The notes beneath the pieces were generated by a model. That model saw only the letters and a list, made by a program, of their open reading frames with translations, was not told the origin of the DNA and made no database searches. This document shows positions 19,331 through 27,926 of a DNA stretch of 59,495 nucleotides, piece by piece. Source of the DNA: Bifidobacterium boum (lineage in GTDB: Bacteria; Actinomycetota; Actinomycetes; Actinomycetales; Bifidobacteriaceae); contig NZ_JGYQ01000017.1 in NCBI RefSeq assembly GCF_000741535.1, forward strand, positions 1-59,495, given 5' to 3'. The stretch's first letter is position 1. The number at the start of each line of letters is the position of its first letter. Made by a program: the position numbers and the translations under genes.

Positions 19331-21493
19331 ATGACCGAACAGAAGAAGGCAACAACAGCCGCTACGACAACAACAGCGGCGAACACCACTACATCACGCA
19401 AACGCACGACCCGAAGCAAAGCCGCCGCGACGGTTTCAACCGCTTCGGTGCACACCGCGACCAACAGCTTCGGCCGCATCGCGATTGTTGATGTCACCCC
19501 ACACAGCGAAACCCCGGCACGCGTTGAACTTGGCGAACAATTCCATGTCAGCGCCCAACTCGCCGCCGAACAGGGACTGACACTCGCCGCCACCGCAATC
19601 GTACGCAACCCGCGTGGCAAGGAAACCATGCGCCGCACCATGACCTGCACCAACCCCGGTCTGAGCCGCTGGGAAGCCGACGTGCAGGCCGGTCAGCCAA
19701 GCGACGCCCGCCCATGGCAGTCCGGCTGGTCGGCAGTCAAACGCCAGCTGGGCGATTGGACAGTCAGCATCGAAGCATGGCTCGACCCGTACGACGTATG
19801 GCTCAAGCAAGCCAAAACGGCAGTCGATGCCCACGACGATGTCGAGAACATGCTCAATGCCGGCGCGACTCTGCTGCGCCGCTGGGCTTCGACCCGCGAC
19901 GCACACCTGACCGCCAGCGAGCGCAGCACACTGAAGAAGGCCGCCGACACGCTGGATGACCGTGCACTGTCGGTTGTGGAACGTTTTGCAGCGGCCACTG
20001 GCGATGATGTCGTGGCGTTGTACGAGGCCAAGCCGCTGCGCGACGGTGTGTCGGAAAGCGCGCCGCGCACGTTCCACGTGGAACGTCCTGCGTCCAGTTT
20101 CACCGCTTGGTATGATTTCTTCCCGCGTTCCGAGGGTGCCGCGGATGATGATGCGGCCGGGTTCACGCGTCCCGGCACGCTTGCCACTGCAGTGTCCGGT
20201 CTGGAACGTGCCGCAGCTGAAGGCTTCGACACGGTATGTCTGCCTCCGATCAGTCCGATCGGCGTGACCGGCCGTCGCGGCCGTAACGGAGCCGCCCATG
20301 CCGGTGCCCACGATCCAGGTTCCCCGTACGCTGTCGGCTCGGCTGACGGTGCTGCGGACAGTGTCGACCCGGCGCTCGGCACGATGGATGATGTCCGAGC
20401 GTTCACGGCGAAGGCCCATGAGCTGGGTCTTGAAGTAGCTTTTGATGTGTCGTTGTTCGTGTCACCTGATAATCCGTGGATTGCCAAGCATCCTCAGTGG
20501 GTGCGCCGTAAGGCTGACGGCACGCCTGCTGCCCCGCTCGACCCGCAGGCGAAGCGCGACGATATGGTCCCGCTTGATTTCGATGCTGATCCTGACGGTA
20601 TTGTCAAGGCGATTGTCCACACCTTGGACGTGTGGGTGAAAGCCGGTGTGACGGCGTTCCGCGCGGTCGAACCGTACCGTTGGCCGGCGCAGGCATGGCA
20701 GCGGATCATCGAACAGACCCGCCACACGCATCCGGAGGTGCTGTTCCTCGCGGAATCCTTCACCGCACCCGCGATGATGGGCGCGCTGAGCCGCGCCGGC
20801 TTCACCCAGTCGGACTGCTACTTCCCGTGGCGCAACACCAAGCGCGAGCTGGAAGAGTACCTGTTCGAGGCGAACAGTGATGCCGCGTACACACAACATG
20901 ACACATTCTGGCCGTCCACGCATCGTATTCTCACTGATTATCTGCGCGATAACGGTATCGCCGGCTATGCGATCCGCGCGGTGCTCGCCGCGACGGGTGT
21001 GCCGAGCTGGGGCATCGCCAGCGGTTATGAGCTGGTCGAGAACAAACAGCAGCCGGGCACGCAGATGCCTGAGGACCCCGAGGAATACGAGATTCGCGTG
21101 CGCGACTGGAGCCAGGCCGGCAAGTACGGTATCGCGGAGCTGTTGACGTCGCTCAACGCGATTCGCAAGCGTCACCCGGCAGTGCGCAGCTATCATAATC
21201 TGACGATTCTGGACAGCCCGGATGCGAATATTCTCGCGTTCGCCCGCCATACGCCCGCCGAGCTCACGGCTGACGGCAAACCGGACACGTTGATCGTGGT
21301 CGTGAACCTTGACGGTCATGAGGCGCACCAGTCCATGATCCGTCTCGACCCGACCGCATTCGGTCTGCCCGCCGGCGAACCGTTCACTGTGGTGGACGAA
21401 CTGACTGGACGCACGTTCACGTGGACGAATGACAACTACGTCTCGCTTGCCCCGTGGGCGGACGTCGCGCACGTGCTGAGCGTCAAGCGGTAA
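19331..21493 (+). CDS. GlgE-like maltosyltransferase homologue, probably catalytically inactive
   Basis: A 720-residue protein colinear with GlgE (GH13_3, maltose-1-phosphate to alpha-glucan transferase). A Thr/Ala-rich head of ~40 residues is followed by the N-terminal beta domain (IVRNPRGKETMRRTMTC), a helical bundle, and the (beta/alpha)8 domain with CLPPISPIGVTGRRGRN, GSPYAVGS and a C-terminal SGYELVENK. At the nucleophile site, where GlgE has RVDN, it reads RAVE (Val446 for Asp). At the third Asp (TPDIL) it reads THRIL (Arg532). The acid/base Glu475 is kept (LAESFT). The Tyr and Asn that hold maltose-1-phosphate also appear lost. A non-catalytic or regulatory role is inferred. A TACAAT box 6 nt before the ATG suggests a leaderless mRNA. 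No treS or maltokinase gene is nearby. Confidence 0.85.
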   Translation: MTEQKKATTAATTTTAANTTTSRKRTTRSKAAATVSTASVHTATNSFGRIAIVDVTPHSETPARVELGEQFHVSAQLAAEQGLTLAATAIVRNPRGKETMRRTMTCTNPGLSRWEADVQAGQPSDARPWQSGWSAVKRQLGDWTVSIEAWLDPYDVWLKQAKTAVDAHDDVENMLNAGATLLRRWASTRDAHLTASERSTLKKAADTLDDRALSVVERFAAATGDDVVALYEAKPLRDGVSESAPRTFHVERPASSFTAWYDFFPRSEGAADDDAAGFTRPGTLATAVSGLERAAAEGFDTVCLPPISPIGVTGRRGRNGAAHAGAHDPGSPYAVGSADGAADSVDPALGTMDDVRAFTAKAHELGLEVAFDVSLFVSPDNPWIAKHPQWVRRKADGTPAAPLDPQAKRDDMVPLDFDADPDGIVKAIVHTLDVWVKAGVTAFRAVEPYRWPAQAWQRIIEQTRHTHPEVLFLAESFTAPAMMGALSRAGFTQSDCYFPWRNTKRELEEYLFEANSDAAYTQHDTFWPSTHRILTDYLRDNGIAGYAIRAVLAATGVPSWGIASGYELVENKQQPGTQMPEDPEEYEIRVRDWSQAGKYGIAELLTSLNAIRKRHPAVRSYHNLTILDSPDANILAFARHTPAELTADGKPDTLIVVVNLDGHEAHQSMIRLDPTAFGLPAGEPFTVVDELTGRTFTWTNDNYVSLAPWADVAHVLSVKR

Positions 21494-21608
21494 TTCGGTG
21501 AGACATTCGACACTCGGTAGACGGCGCAATCCGTCTCGTATGACATACGTGCCGGGTACCGAGTATCCTGAATAACGGAAATCCTGCTGTCTATCAAGGA
21601 GATTCGAA

Positions 21609-22106
21609 ATGGCAGAAACCTTCAATGTCGTTGTGGAGATTCCGCGCGGTTCCAAGAACAAGTATGAAGTGGACCATGAGACTGGCCGCATCTTCTTGGA
21701 TCGTACGCTGTTCACTGCTATGGGCTACCCGGATGACTACGGCTACATCGACGGCACGCTGGGCGAGGACGGCGATCCGCTGGACGCGCTCGTGATGATC
21801 CCGAATTCCGTGTTCCCGGGCTGCGTGGTCGAGTGCCGCGCCGTCGGCCTGTACCACATGGTTGACGAGGCGGGCGGCGACGACAAGGTGCTGTGCGTGC
21901 CTGCCGACGTGCGTTTTGACGACATCAAGGACATCGACGATGTCAACGAATATCACAAGGCCGAAATCAAGCACTTCTTCGAGCAGTACAAGGCTCTGGA
22001 GCCGGGCAAGGAAGTCCTGCCGGGAGATTTCTGGGCTGGCGCCGACAAGGCTGAGGCTGAGATCAAGGCTGCGCGCGAGCGTCTCGCCGCTTCCGAAGCC
22101 AAGTGA
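21609..22106 (+). CDS. ppa: Inorganic pyrophosphatase (class I)
   Basis: A 165-residue cytoplasmic enzyme that splits pyrophosphate into two phosphates and drives biosynthetic reactions. Conserved parts are [16 protein letters not shown], the metal-binding signature DGDPLDALV, and [20 protein letters not shown] near the end. Length and motifs match family I. AAGGAGATTCGAA precedes the ATG. It is a single-gene unit followed by a hairpin. Confidence 0.97.
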   Translation: MAETFNVVVEIPRGSKNKYEVDHETGRIFLDRTLFTAMGYPDDYGYIDGTLGEDGDPLDALVMIPNSVFPGCVVECRAVGLYHMVDEAGGDDKVLCVPADVRFDDIKDIDDVNEYHKAEIKHFFEQYKALEPGKEVLPGDFWAGADKAEAEIKAARERLAASEAK

Positions 22107-22198
22107 CGCATACGGTTCAGCTTTCGGTTTGAGGCTCAGGATCGGATGACAATCACCTAGGCTTCCTGCCGAATCGAACTTTACGCGCACGCTCTCAG

Positions 22199-22232
22199 GA
22201 AAGGGGCCGTCCCGATTGGGGCGGCCCCTTTC
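22199..22232 (+). terminator. Terminator hairpin after ppa
   Basis: A 15-pair stem (22199-22213 with 22218-22232, one G-U) around GATT, built on AAAGGGGCCG / CGGCCCCTTT. The following T-content is modest. It lies ~90 bases past the ppa stop and closes that unit. Confidence 0.75.
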
Positions 22233-22286
22233 GTGTATCTCCGCACGCGTGATCCATGCCATTGAGACCATCCGCGTCATCCACAG

Positions 22287-22314
22287 TTGTCTTTCCGTGG
22301 CAAACGACTATACT
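22287..22314 (+). promoter_or_regulatory. Sigma-70-type promoter of mntP
   Basis: TTGTCT (22287-22292) and TATACT (22309-22314) are separated by 16 bases, the best -35/-10 pair I see in the window. It predicts transcription from near 22321 and therefore a leader of ~136 bases before mntP. Confidence 0.65.
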
Positions 22315-22365
22315 TGACTGGGTAATTTCGACATGCGTACAGATTCACGGGAATTCAAAGCCGCC

Positions 22366-22421
22366 CCTACGCCGGCAGTCGCAATGTCGGACCGTAAGGC
22401 GTAGGCGGCACACCGTCGAGG
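22366..22421 (+). ncRNA. Structured 5' leader of mntP, possible riboswitch of unrecognised class
   Basis: Within the mntP leader, GCCGCC-CC-TACG pairs with CGTAGGCGGC, enclosing a second hairpin CCGGCA / TGTCGG and a free ACCGTAAG. A third hairpin CATCCGC / GCGGATG follows near 22425-22441, just before the start. Manganese exporters are often controlled by the yybP-ykoY riboswitch, but its GGGGAGUAG signature is absent. I therefore call a structured leader only. Confidence 0.35.
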
Positions 22422-22456
22422 CCCATCCGCGCCGCGGATGAACCCATGTAGTGACT

Positions 22457-23041
22457 ATGACATCAGCTTCCTCTATCGCGGGAATTCTTCTTATCGCCGT
22501 ATCCCTGTCCATGGACGCGTTCGCCGTGTCCATCGGCAAGGGTCTGACCGTACGCCGGGTGCGTCCGCTGGACGCGCTGAAAACCGCCCTGTGGTTCGGT
22601 GGGTTCCAGGCGTTGTTCCCGCTACTCGGCTATCTGGTGGCCGACACCTTCAGCGCATACGTGACGGCCGTGGATCATTGGATTATTTTCGGCCTGCTCG
22701 CGCTGATCGGTGGCAATATGATTCGCGAAGCGTTCGAAGAGGATGACGAGAACGCGCGCGAAACCCCGCAGTTTGATTGGCAGCACATGCTGCCGCTCGC
22801 CATCGCGTGCAGTATTGACGCGTTCGCCATCGGCGTGAGTTTCGCATTCATGAAGGTGAATATCGTGTGGTCGGTGCTGGTGATCGGCGTGGTGACCGGC
22901 ACATTTTCAGCCGTCGGGCTGCATATCGGCCACGTGTTCGGCGCCAAATGGCAGAAGCCGTCGCAGATTGCGGGCGGCGTGATTTTGATCCTCATCGGCC
23001 TCAAGGTGCTGCTCGAGCATCTCGGCGTCATCGCTTGGTAG
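22457..23041 (+). CDS. mntP: Manganese efflux pump MntP
   Basis: A 194-residue integral membrane protein of the MntP (YebN) family with six helices. Helix 1 carries LSMDAFAVSIGKG and helix 4 carries ACSIDAFAIGVSFAF, the paired Asp-containing motifs that bind Mn2+. The region GGNMIREAFEEDDEN forms the cytoplasmic loop. It exports excess manganese from the cell. The ATG at 22457 is preferred, with a GTG at 22451 as alternative; no clear Shine-Dalgarno is present. It is preceded by a good promoter and a structured leader, suggesting metal-responsive control, which is an inference. Confidence 0.92.
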   Translation: MTSASSIAGILLIAVSLSMDAFAVSIGKGLTVRRVRPLDALKTALWFGGFQALFPLLGYLVADTFSAYVTAVDHWIIFGLLALIGGNMIREAFEEDDENARETPQFDWQHMLPLAIACSIDAFAIGVSFAFMKVNIVWSVLVIGVVTGTFSAVGLHIGHVFGAKWQKPSQIAGGVILILIGLKVLLEHLGVIAW

Positions 23042-23428
23042 CGACAGGCTCGCGTCGACGGGCATCGACCGATAGCACCCCAACTCGGGGTTCCCGACCA
23101 ACATCATGCCCGGGATATCCGAGACGGACCGGCACCCGCAACAAGATGCCGCACATACATCCCCAATCGCACGACGCTGCAGCGCACTTCACCCGGGATA
23201 TCGAAGAAATCATCGCATCGTCCAGACGCCGGAGCAGCAATCACACGACACCCGGCATATAGAGCCGCTTCTCCGTAATCTTGCCTGAAATACCACTACG
23301 ATTGCGGGAATCCGCCCCCGGAACATCCCGGCAACCGCGAGTTGCAAGCAAACTGCAACCGCCGCACACGGGAACCCCTAAAAAATCACTTCGCATCATC
23401 GGGGCCCGCAGTGGAAGAGCGCGAAAAA
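23042..23428. other. Gene-free region between convergent mntP and a membrane protein gene
   Basis: About 390 bases. Short open frames occur on both strands, but none has a ribosome site, a recognisable product or convincing composition. A repeated CCCGGGATATC motif occurs near 23109 and 23192. I see no terminator with a T-run. Confidence 0.4.
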
Positions 23429-24166
23429 TCAGCCCGCAATACCAAACTGGCACAACAACAACGCCAGCGTCGCCGCGAACGCCACCAACCCCAGCAGCAT
23501 CACCGGCAGCAAAGCGATTCCAATCCACGGAGCCGGCACAGCGGGATCCGGGTCGAAATCCTTCAGCCAATGCCGCAACGCGACCACCATAAGCACCACC
23601 AACGCCAGTGCGACCACACACACCGCGTCAGCCGCCCAGAACCGCGCACCACCAAACGGATGCGCAGAAGCGGCAACCACAATAAACAGCCAGCCTGGCA
23701 TACTCGCCATCGCCACCACACCAGTCAAGCTCTGCGACAACGACCGTACCAGATCCGTACGCTGCTCCCGAGCCATTTGACGGGCGAAACCAATCACCGT
23801 GAACGCCGCAAGCAGGAACACGTACACGCAAGCCCAACGGATAAGCGGGCCCGCAGCAACAGCCAACTTGCCGGTCGTGTGCAACGGCGGATACAGCACT
23901 CCACTGCCCAGCGCATTGAACGCGAACACGAACGAAACCAGCCCCGCAAGCACGCCAAGCATCCGGTCGACCCACGTGCCGCGGAACGGCCAAAACACAG
24001 TGAACGCAACCATCGCCACAACACACAGCGGCACTTCAAGGAACAACGCAAACTGACCGAGCAGACTTGCACCAATCAACAGCACCAGCGCAATAATCTG
24101 CACGGCAAGCACACCACCATACGGACGACGCGGAAGGGTGGTGTCAGATGAGGCCTGCTGTGTCAT
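23429..24166 (-). CDS. Multi-pass membrane protein, unknown function
   Basis: A 245-residue protein with about seven hydrophobic helices, including [34 protein letters not shown] and [20 protein letters not shown] short cytoplasmic N-terminus starts [18 protein letters not shown]. The start at 24166 is chosen because AAGGAA lies just upstream; the longer frame adds 14 basic residues. A motif [20 protein letters not shown] sits between helices. It is transcribed divergently from glnR, with ~240 bases between the starts. I recognise no family, and a transporter or envelope role cannot be told from the sequence. Confidence 0.8.
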   Translation of the reverse strand: MTQQASSDTTLPRRPYGGVLAVQIIALVLLIGASLLGQFALFLEVPLCVVAMVAFTVFWPFRGTWVDRMLGVLAGLVSFVFAFNALGSGVLYPPLHTTGKLAVAAGPLIRWACVYVFLLAAFTVIGFARQMAREQRTDLVRSLSQSLTGVVAMASMPGWLFIVVAASAHPFGGARFWAADAVCVVALALVVLMVVALRHWLKDFDPDPAVPAPWIGIALLPVMLLGLVAFAATLALLLCQFGIAG

Positions 24167-24405
24167 GGTATTCCTTCCGCCGACGGATGATCGTATCCCG
24201 CTGCGCATCGTCGCGCGCCGGGATGGCCCACAATGTTATGGGCATGTTACCGGCATGTGACATCGCAGCATGTGCAAAGCATCATTGTAGCCACAAGCTC
24301 CCCCATTCTCCGCCATATGAGAGCACGATGAGGAATCGAAACGGTTGCCATAACATTACAGCTGTAAACTGTGTGAAAACCACGATTCGACCGGAGGGAT
24401 GCAAC

Positions 24406-25152
24406 ATGACTGATTTAACGTTGATGACCTCTGCCAGCGACCCGGCATCCGTTCTGCCTTCCCTTGCCCTACTGTCCCACAGGGTGCGTGTGCTGCCGAT
24501 GGATGCGGCGAGCTTGGTGAAGATGCCTGAAAGCACCGTCCTGTTCCTGGACGCTCGAGACGATCTGGCCACGGCGAAAACCCTGTGCCGTCTGATCCAT
24601 GCCTCCGGTCTGTCCACGCCGATCGTACTGATTCTCACTGAGGGTGGATTCACGGTCATCAACTCCCAATGGGGCATCGCCGACGTCGTTGTCGCCAACG
24701 CTTCCCCGGCCGAAGTCGAAGGACGCATCCGGCTGGTCACCGAACGCGGCAACATGCCATCAGGCATCCAATCCAACGACAACAGTCCGCAAGACACCGA
24801 CGGTCTGATCCGCTGCGGCGATCTGGTCGTTGACACCAACGGATACACCGCCAGCCTGCACGGGCACCCGATCGACCTGGCATACAAGGAATTCGAACTG
24901 CTCAAATACCTGGTCCAACATCCCGGCCGCGTGTTCACCCGCGCCCAACTGCTGCAAGAGGTATGGGGCTACGACTACTACGGCGGCACACGCACCGTGG
25001 ACGTGCATGTGCGACGCTTGCGCGCCAAACTCGGCGGCGAATACGAGCATGTCATCGGTACCGTACGCAACGTCGGCTACCGTTTCGACCCGCCGGAAGA
25101 CGACAAGGACGATTCCGCGGCACGCGCGAACGCCACATCGAAAGCGGCGTAA
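24406..25152 (+). CDS. glnR: Nitrogen-type OmpR/PhoB regulator GlnR
   Basis: A 248-residue response-regulator-like transcription factor. The receiver half shows [18 protein letters not shown] and [19 protein letters not shown], matching the atypical receiver of actinobacterial GlnR. The C-terminal winged helix reads [40 protein letters not shown] and [11 protein letters not shown]. GlnR is an orphan regulator of ammonium assimilation and of glutamine and nitrogen-source genes; it has no paired kinase here. GGAGGG precedes the ATG at 24406. An asparagine permease/asparaginase pair lies ~5 kb upstream, a plausible but unshown target. Confidence 0.9.
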   Translation: MTDLTLMTSASDPASVLPSLALLSHRVRVLPMDAASLVKMPESTVLFLDARDDLATAKTLCRLIHASGLSTPIVLILTEGGFTVINSQWGIADVVVANASPAEVEGRIRLVTERGNMPSGIQSNDNSPQDTDGLIRCGDLVVDTNGYTASLHGHPIDLAYKEFELLKYLVQHPGRVFTRAQLLQEVWGYDYYGGTRTVDVHVRRLRAKLGGEYEHVIGTVRNVGYRFDPPEDDKDDSAARANATSKAA

Positions 25153-25177
25153 ACCCGACCACTTGGTATCCGCCATA

Positions 25178-25344
25178 TGTGAGCCGATCCTCACACACCG
25201 GACGTTTCGGACACCCAACCCAGCCAAGTTCAGCCTCTCAACCGGTTGCTGTGTGAAGAAATCCTCACACAGAGCCCGTTTCACACCTTGGAAATCCCAA
25301 TTCAGCCCATTCAAGCGGTCGTTGTGTGAGCCAATCCTCACACA
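25178..25344. repeat. Three ~73-bp spaced palindromes, TGTGTGAG family
   Basis: Hairpins TGTGAG/CTCACA (25178-25195), TGTGTGA/TCACACA (25250-25271) and TGTGTGAG/CTCACACA (25323-25344) share the middle AATCC or GATCC and recur at 72 and 73 bases. The DNA between the first two pairs is also related, with AAGTTCAGCC against CAATTCAGCC, so these are diverged tandem units. They occupy the gap between glnR and nth. Confidence 0.75.
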
Positions 25345-25488
25345 CCCGCCGTGCAACCGTCGCCACGGCATACGCTCCACGGGCCATTGCCGTCCCCACC
25401 ACCCTGTCAGCCCCACTGCGCAGACAAATCCGCCATAGGCGTACGGGCCGCGGTTGGGCGGAGGGCCGCCATGCCTTATCATGCGGAT

Positions 25489-26157
25489 ATGGCCAGCGAA
25501 AGCAAACGACACCGTCTTCAACGCATGCACGACGAATACCGGATCCTGTGCGAAGAAATCCCCGCCCCGGCGTGCGCACTGCACTTCACGAACCCCTTCG
25601 AACTGCTGACCGCGACCATCCTGAGCGCCCAAACCACCGACAAACGAGTGAACACGGTCACGCCCGCGCTGTTCTCCCGCTACCCCGGCCCAGCCCAACT
25701 GGCCGCCGCACGGGTAGAGGATGTCGAAGACATCATCAGGCCGCTGGGCTTCTACCACGCCAAAACCCGCAACATCATCGCAATGGCGCATGATGTGCAC
25801 GAACGGTTCGGCGATACCGTCCCGCACACCATGGACGAACTGACATCACTGCCCGGCGTCGGACGGAAAACCGCAAACGTGGTGCTCGGAAACGCGTTCG
25901 ACATCCCCGGTTTCCCCGTTGACACGCACGTGATCCGCGTGACCGGACGCCTGCGCTGGCGCACCGACTGGAGAAGCACCCACCCCGACCCGGTACACAT
26001 CGAACGCGAAATCACCGCATGCTTCCCACCCGAAGAATGGACCGACCTGTCGCACCGGCTGATTCTGCACGGCCGGGCGACATGCCACGCACGCAAACCA
26101 GACTGCGCCGCCTGCCCGCTCAACGCCACCTGCCCCAGCGCCGGCACCATCGGGTGA
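25489..26157 (+). CDS. nth: Endonuclease III (DNA glycosylase/AP lyase)
   Basis: A 222-residue base-excision-repair enzyme that removes oxidised pyrimidines and cleaves the abasic site. The helix-hairpin-helix LPGVGRKTANVVLGNAF holds the catalytic Lys, and the catalytic Asp is in GFPVDTHVIRV. The 4Fe-4S cluster ligands follow the C-x6-C-x2-C-x5-C pattern in CHARKPDCAACPLNATC. Two starts compete. The ATG at 25489 has TATCAT six bases upstream, the leaderless pattern seen in neighbours. The in-frame ATG at 25471 has GGAGGG upstream and would add six residues. I prefer 25489 only slightly. Confidence 0.94.
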   Translation: MASESKRHRLQRMHDEYRILCEEIPAPACALHFTNPFELLTATILSAQTTDKRVNTVTPALFSRYPGPAQLAAARVEDVEDIIRPLGFYHAKTRNIIAMAHDVHERFGDTVPHTMDELTSLPGVGRKTANVVLGNAFDIPGFPVDTHVIRVTGRLRWRTDWRSTHPDPVHIEREITACFPPEEWTDLSHRLILHGRATCHARKPDCAACPLNATCPSAGTIG

Positions 26158-26237
26158 GTCAGACCGCGGTTCCAAGGTTCCAAGGCTCCAAGCAAACGCA
26201 ACCAACATATCGGCACGGCGCACGGTAGACTCGAAGT

Positions 26238-27788
26238 ATGACGAAGAAGAAGCATGGCGAGCTAAAACGTTGGGCGGCATTCCTTGCCATTGTGGCCGCC
26301 CTGTTTTCGCTCATCATGCTCGGCAAATCCGTCGCCCAGCGCAGCGGCGTACTCGAATCCACCGGGCTGATCGGATCAGGCCCATCCATTGACGTCGGTC
26401 TGCTCAACGCCCCAGCATCACTGGACATCCGCACCGAACCAGGCACGGCCATCGAACAGGCCCTGATCGGTAACGTCTACGAAACGCTCATCGGACGCGA
26501 CCAGAACAACAGGCTCATCCCCGCGCTCGCCGACAGTTGGACGACCTCACAAGACGGCCTCACCGTCACCCTGCATTTGCGCGGCAACGTGACCTTTTCC
26601 AATGGCGATACGCTCGACGGCGAGGATGTCGTCTGGTCACTCAAACAGATCATCAGCGGCACATACGTGGGACATGAGCGGTTGAACGCCATCGCCGCCG
26701 TTGACAGCGACCGTGCGAACCGCGTCACCTTGACACTACGACAGCCGGATGCAACCCTGCTGCGCGCACTGTCCGGCCGCGCGGGCATCGTCTACGACCG
26801 GAACGCGAACATCGATTATGCAACGCAGGCGCTTGGTTCCGGCCCGTTCACCGTCGGCGCCTACCGCAAGGGGTCGAATATCACGCTCAAACGCAACGCC
26901 CACTATTGGGGCGCCCGCAAGGCAGCCAGCAATCAGGTCATGCTGCATTACTATCCCAATGAGTCAACGCTGATGAATGCTGCCGCCAGCAACGAAGTGG
27001 TTATGGCGCTGCCGCTTGAACACACAAGTCTGACTGATATCACCAAGAAAACAGGATTGAAAGCGGTCCAAGGTTCCAGCACGTCGAAAGTGATGCTTGT
27101 ATTCAATTGCGGCACGGAATCCCCGATGTCCGACCTGCGCACCCGGCAGTCGTTCCGCTATCTGATCGACACTGCGGCGATCGCATCCTCGGCCACGGAC
27201 GCGAAGCAGGCGCTCGGCGGGCCAATCGGGCCATTGGAACCCGGGTATGAGGACTTGACGGGGGTTTACCCGCATGATCAGGCGAAGGCCGCGCAGATGC
27301 TCACCTATTATTCGACCCGGTATTTCGGCGATCTGACGTTCCTGGTACCGCAGGAATACCAGACGCTTGGCGAGCAGTTGAACGAGTATCTCAAACAAGG
27401 CACTTCGACGCTGACGGCCATCAATCCGGATATGCAGGTGGTCGATGACGCGACACTCAACCAGCGGCTGGCCAGCGGCGATTTCAAGCTTGCGATCATG
27501 ACCGTCAGCGGCACGGATAATGTGGACCTGTTCAACGGTGTGAACAACACGTTGCAATATCAGAACGGCAATGCGCAAGAAGCGTACCGTAACGCCGCCA
27601 CCGCGACGACAAGCGACGCTTACGCCAACGGGATGAAACAGTTCGCGTCCATGGTCAGCCAGGATGCGGCCGCGGCATGGTTGTACGAGCGGGGCATCAA
27701 CATGGCGGTCAGCGGCAGGCTGCACGGCTACCCGGTCAACATGACCGACGAGCTGCTGCCGCTCAAAGACGTGACGCTCGAAAAGTAA
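26238..27788 (+). CDS. Peptide/nickel-type ABC transporter solute-binding protein (family 5), membrane-anchored
   Basis: A 516-residue extracytoplasmic protein. The N-terminus KRWAAFLAIVAALFSLIML is a signal anchor without a lipobox Cys, so it may remain tethered by an uncleaved helix. The mature part has the family 5 pattern: LNAPASLDIRTEPGTAIEQA, LIPALADSWTTSQDGLTVT, and VTFSNGDTLDGEDVVWSL. It would bind oligopeptides or other solutes for an importer, but no permease or ATPase gene is adjacent. A TAGACT box lies 6 nt before the ATG, with no Shine-Dalgarno, so the mRNA is probably leaderless. Confidence 0.88.
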   Translation: MTKKKHGELKRWAAFLAIVAALFSLIMLGKSVAQRSGVLESTGLIGSGPSIDVGLLNAPASLDIRTEPGTAIEQALIGNVYETLIGRDQNNRLIPALADSWTTSQDGLTVTLHLRGNVTFSNGDTLDGEDVVWSLKQIISGTYVGHERLNAIAAVDSDRANRVTLTLRQPDATLLRALSGRAGIVYDRNANIDYATQALGSGPFTVGAYRKGSNITLKRNAHYWGARKAASNQVMLHYYPNESTLMNAAASNEVVMALPLEHTSLTDITKKTGLKAVQGSSTSKVMLVFNCGTESPMSDLRTRQSFRYLIDTAAIASSATDAKQALGGPIGPLEPGYEDLTGVYPHDQAKAAQMLTYYSTRYFGDLTFLVPQEYQTLGEQLNEYLKQGTSTLTAINPDMQVVDDATLNQRLASGDFKLAIMTVSGTDNVDLFNGVNNTLQYQNGNAQEAYRNAATATTSDAYANGMKQFASMVSQDAAAAWLYERGINMAVSGRLHGYPVNMTDELLPLKDVTLEK

Positions 27789-27926
27789 TCCGGTGACGGT
27801 TCAGCCAAGCGCTGGCACAGCCACGGGTGCGCATTATCGTCTTCTTGCCGGATGCCCCGACCACGGCCCGGAAGTGCCGCAAAGTCCGCTTCCCCGTTGT
27901 CATAAACGCTCCCTAAACTAGCGGTT

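Noticed and set aside
22320..22456. Canonical yybP-ykoY manganese riboswitch
   Set aside because: The invariant GGGGAGUAG element is absent, so I report only a structured leader.
23241..23621. Minus-strand open frame of ~126 codons near the membrane protein gene end
   Set aside because: It overlaps the 3' end of a better supported gene, lacks a ribosome site and has no recognisable features.
24348..24380. GlnR self-binding box upstream of glnR
   Set aside because: The AT-rich stretch only weakly resembles the GTNAC-n6-GAAAC pattern; the fit is too poor to call.
25178..25344. CRISPR-like array
   Set aside because: Units are ~73 bases with only a short palindrome conserved, the intervening sequence is itself repeated, and no cas genes are present.
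24760..25827. Minus-strand open frame across glnR, the repeat region and nth
   Set aside because: It covers two well-supported plus-strand genes. The repeated GSHNDR-like peptides come from the palindromic DNA repeats.
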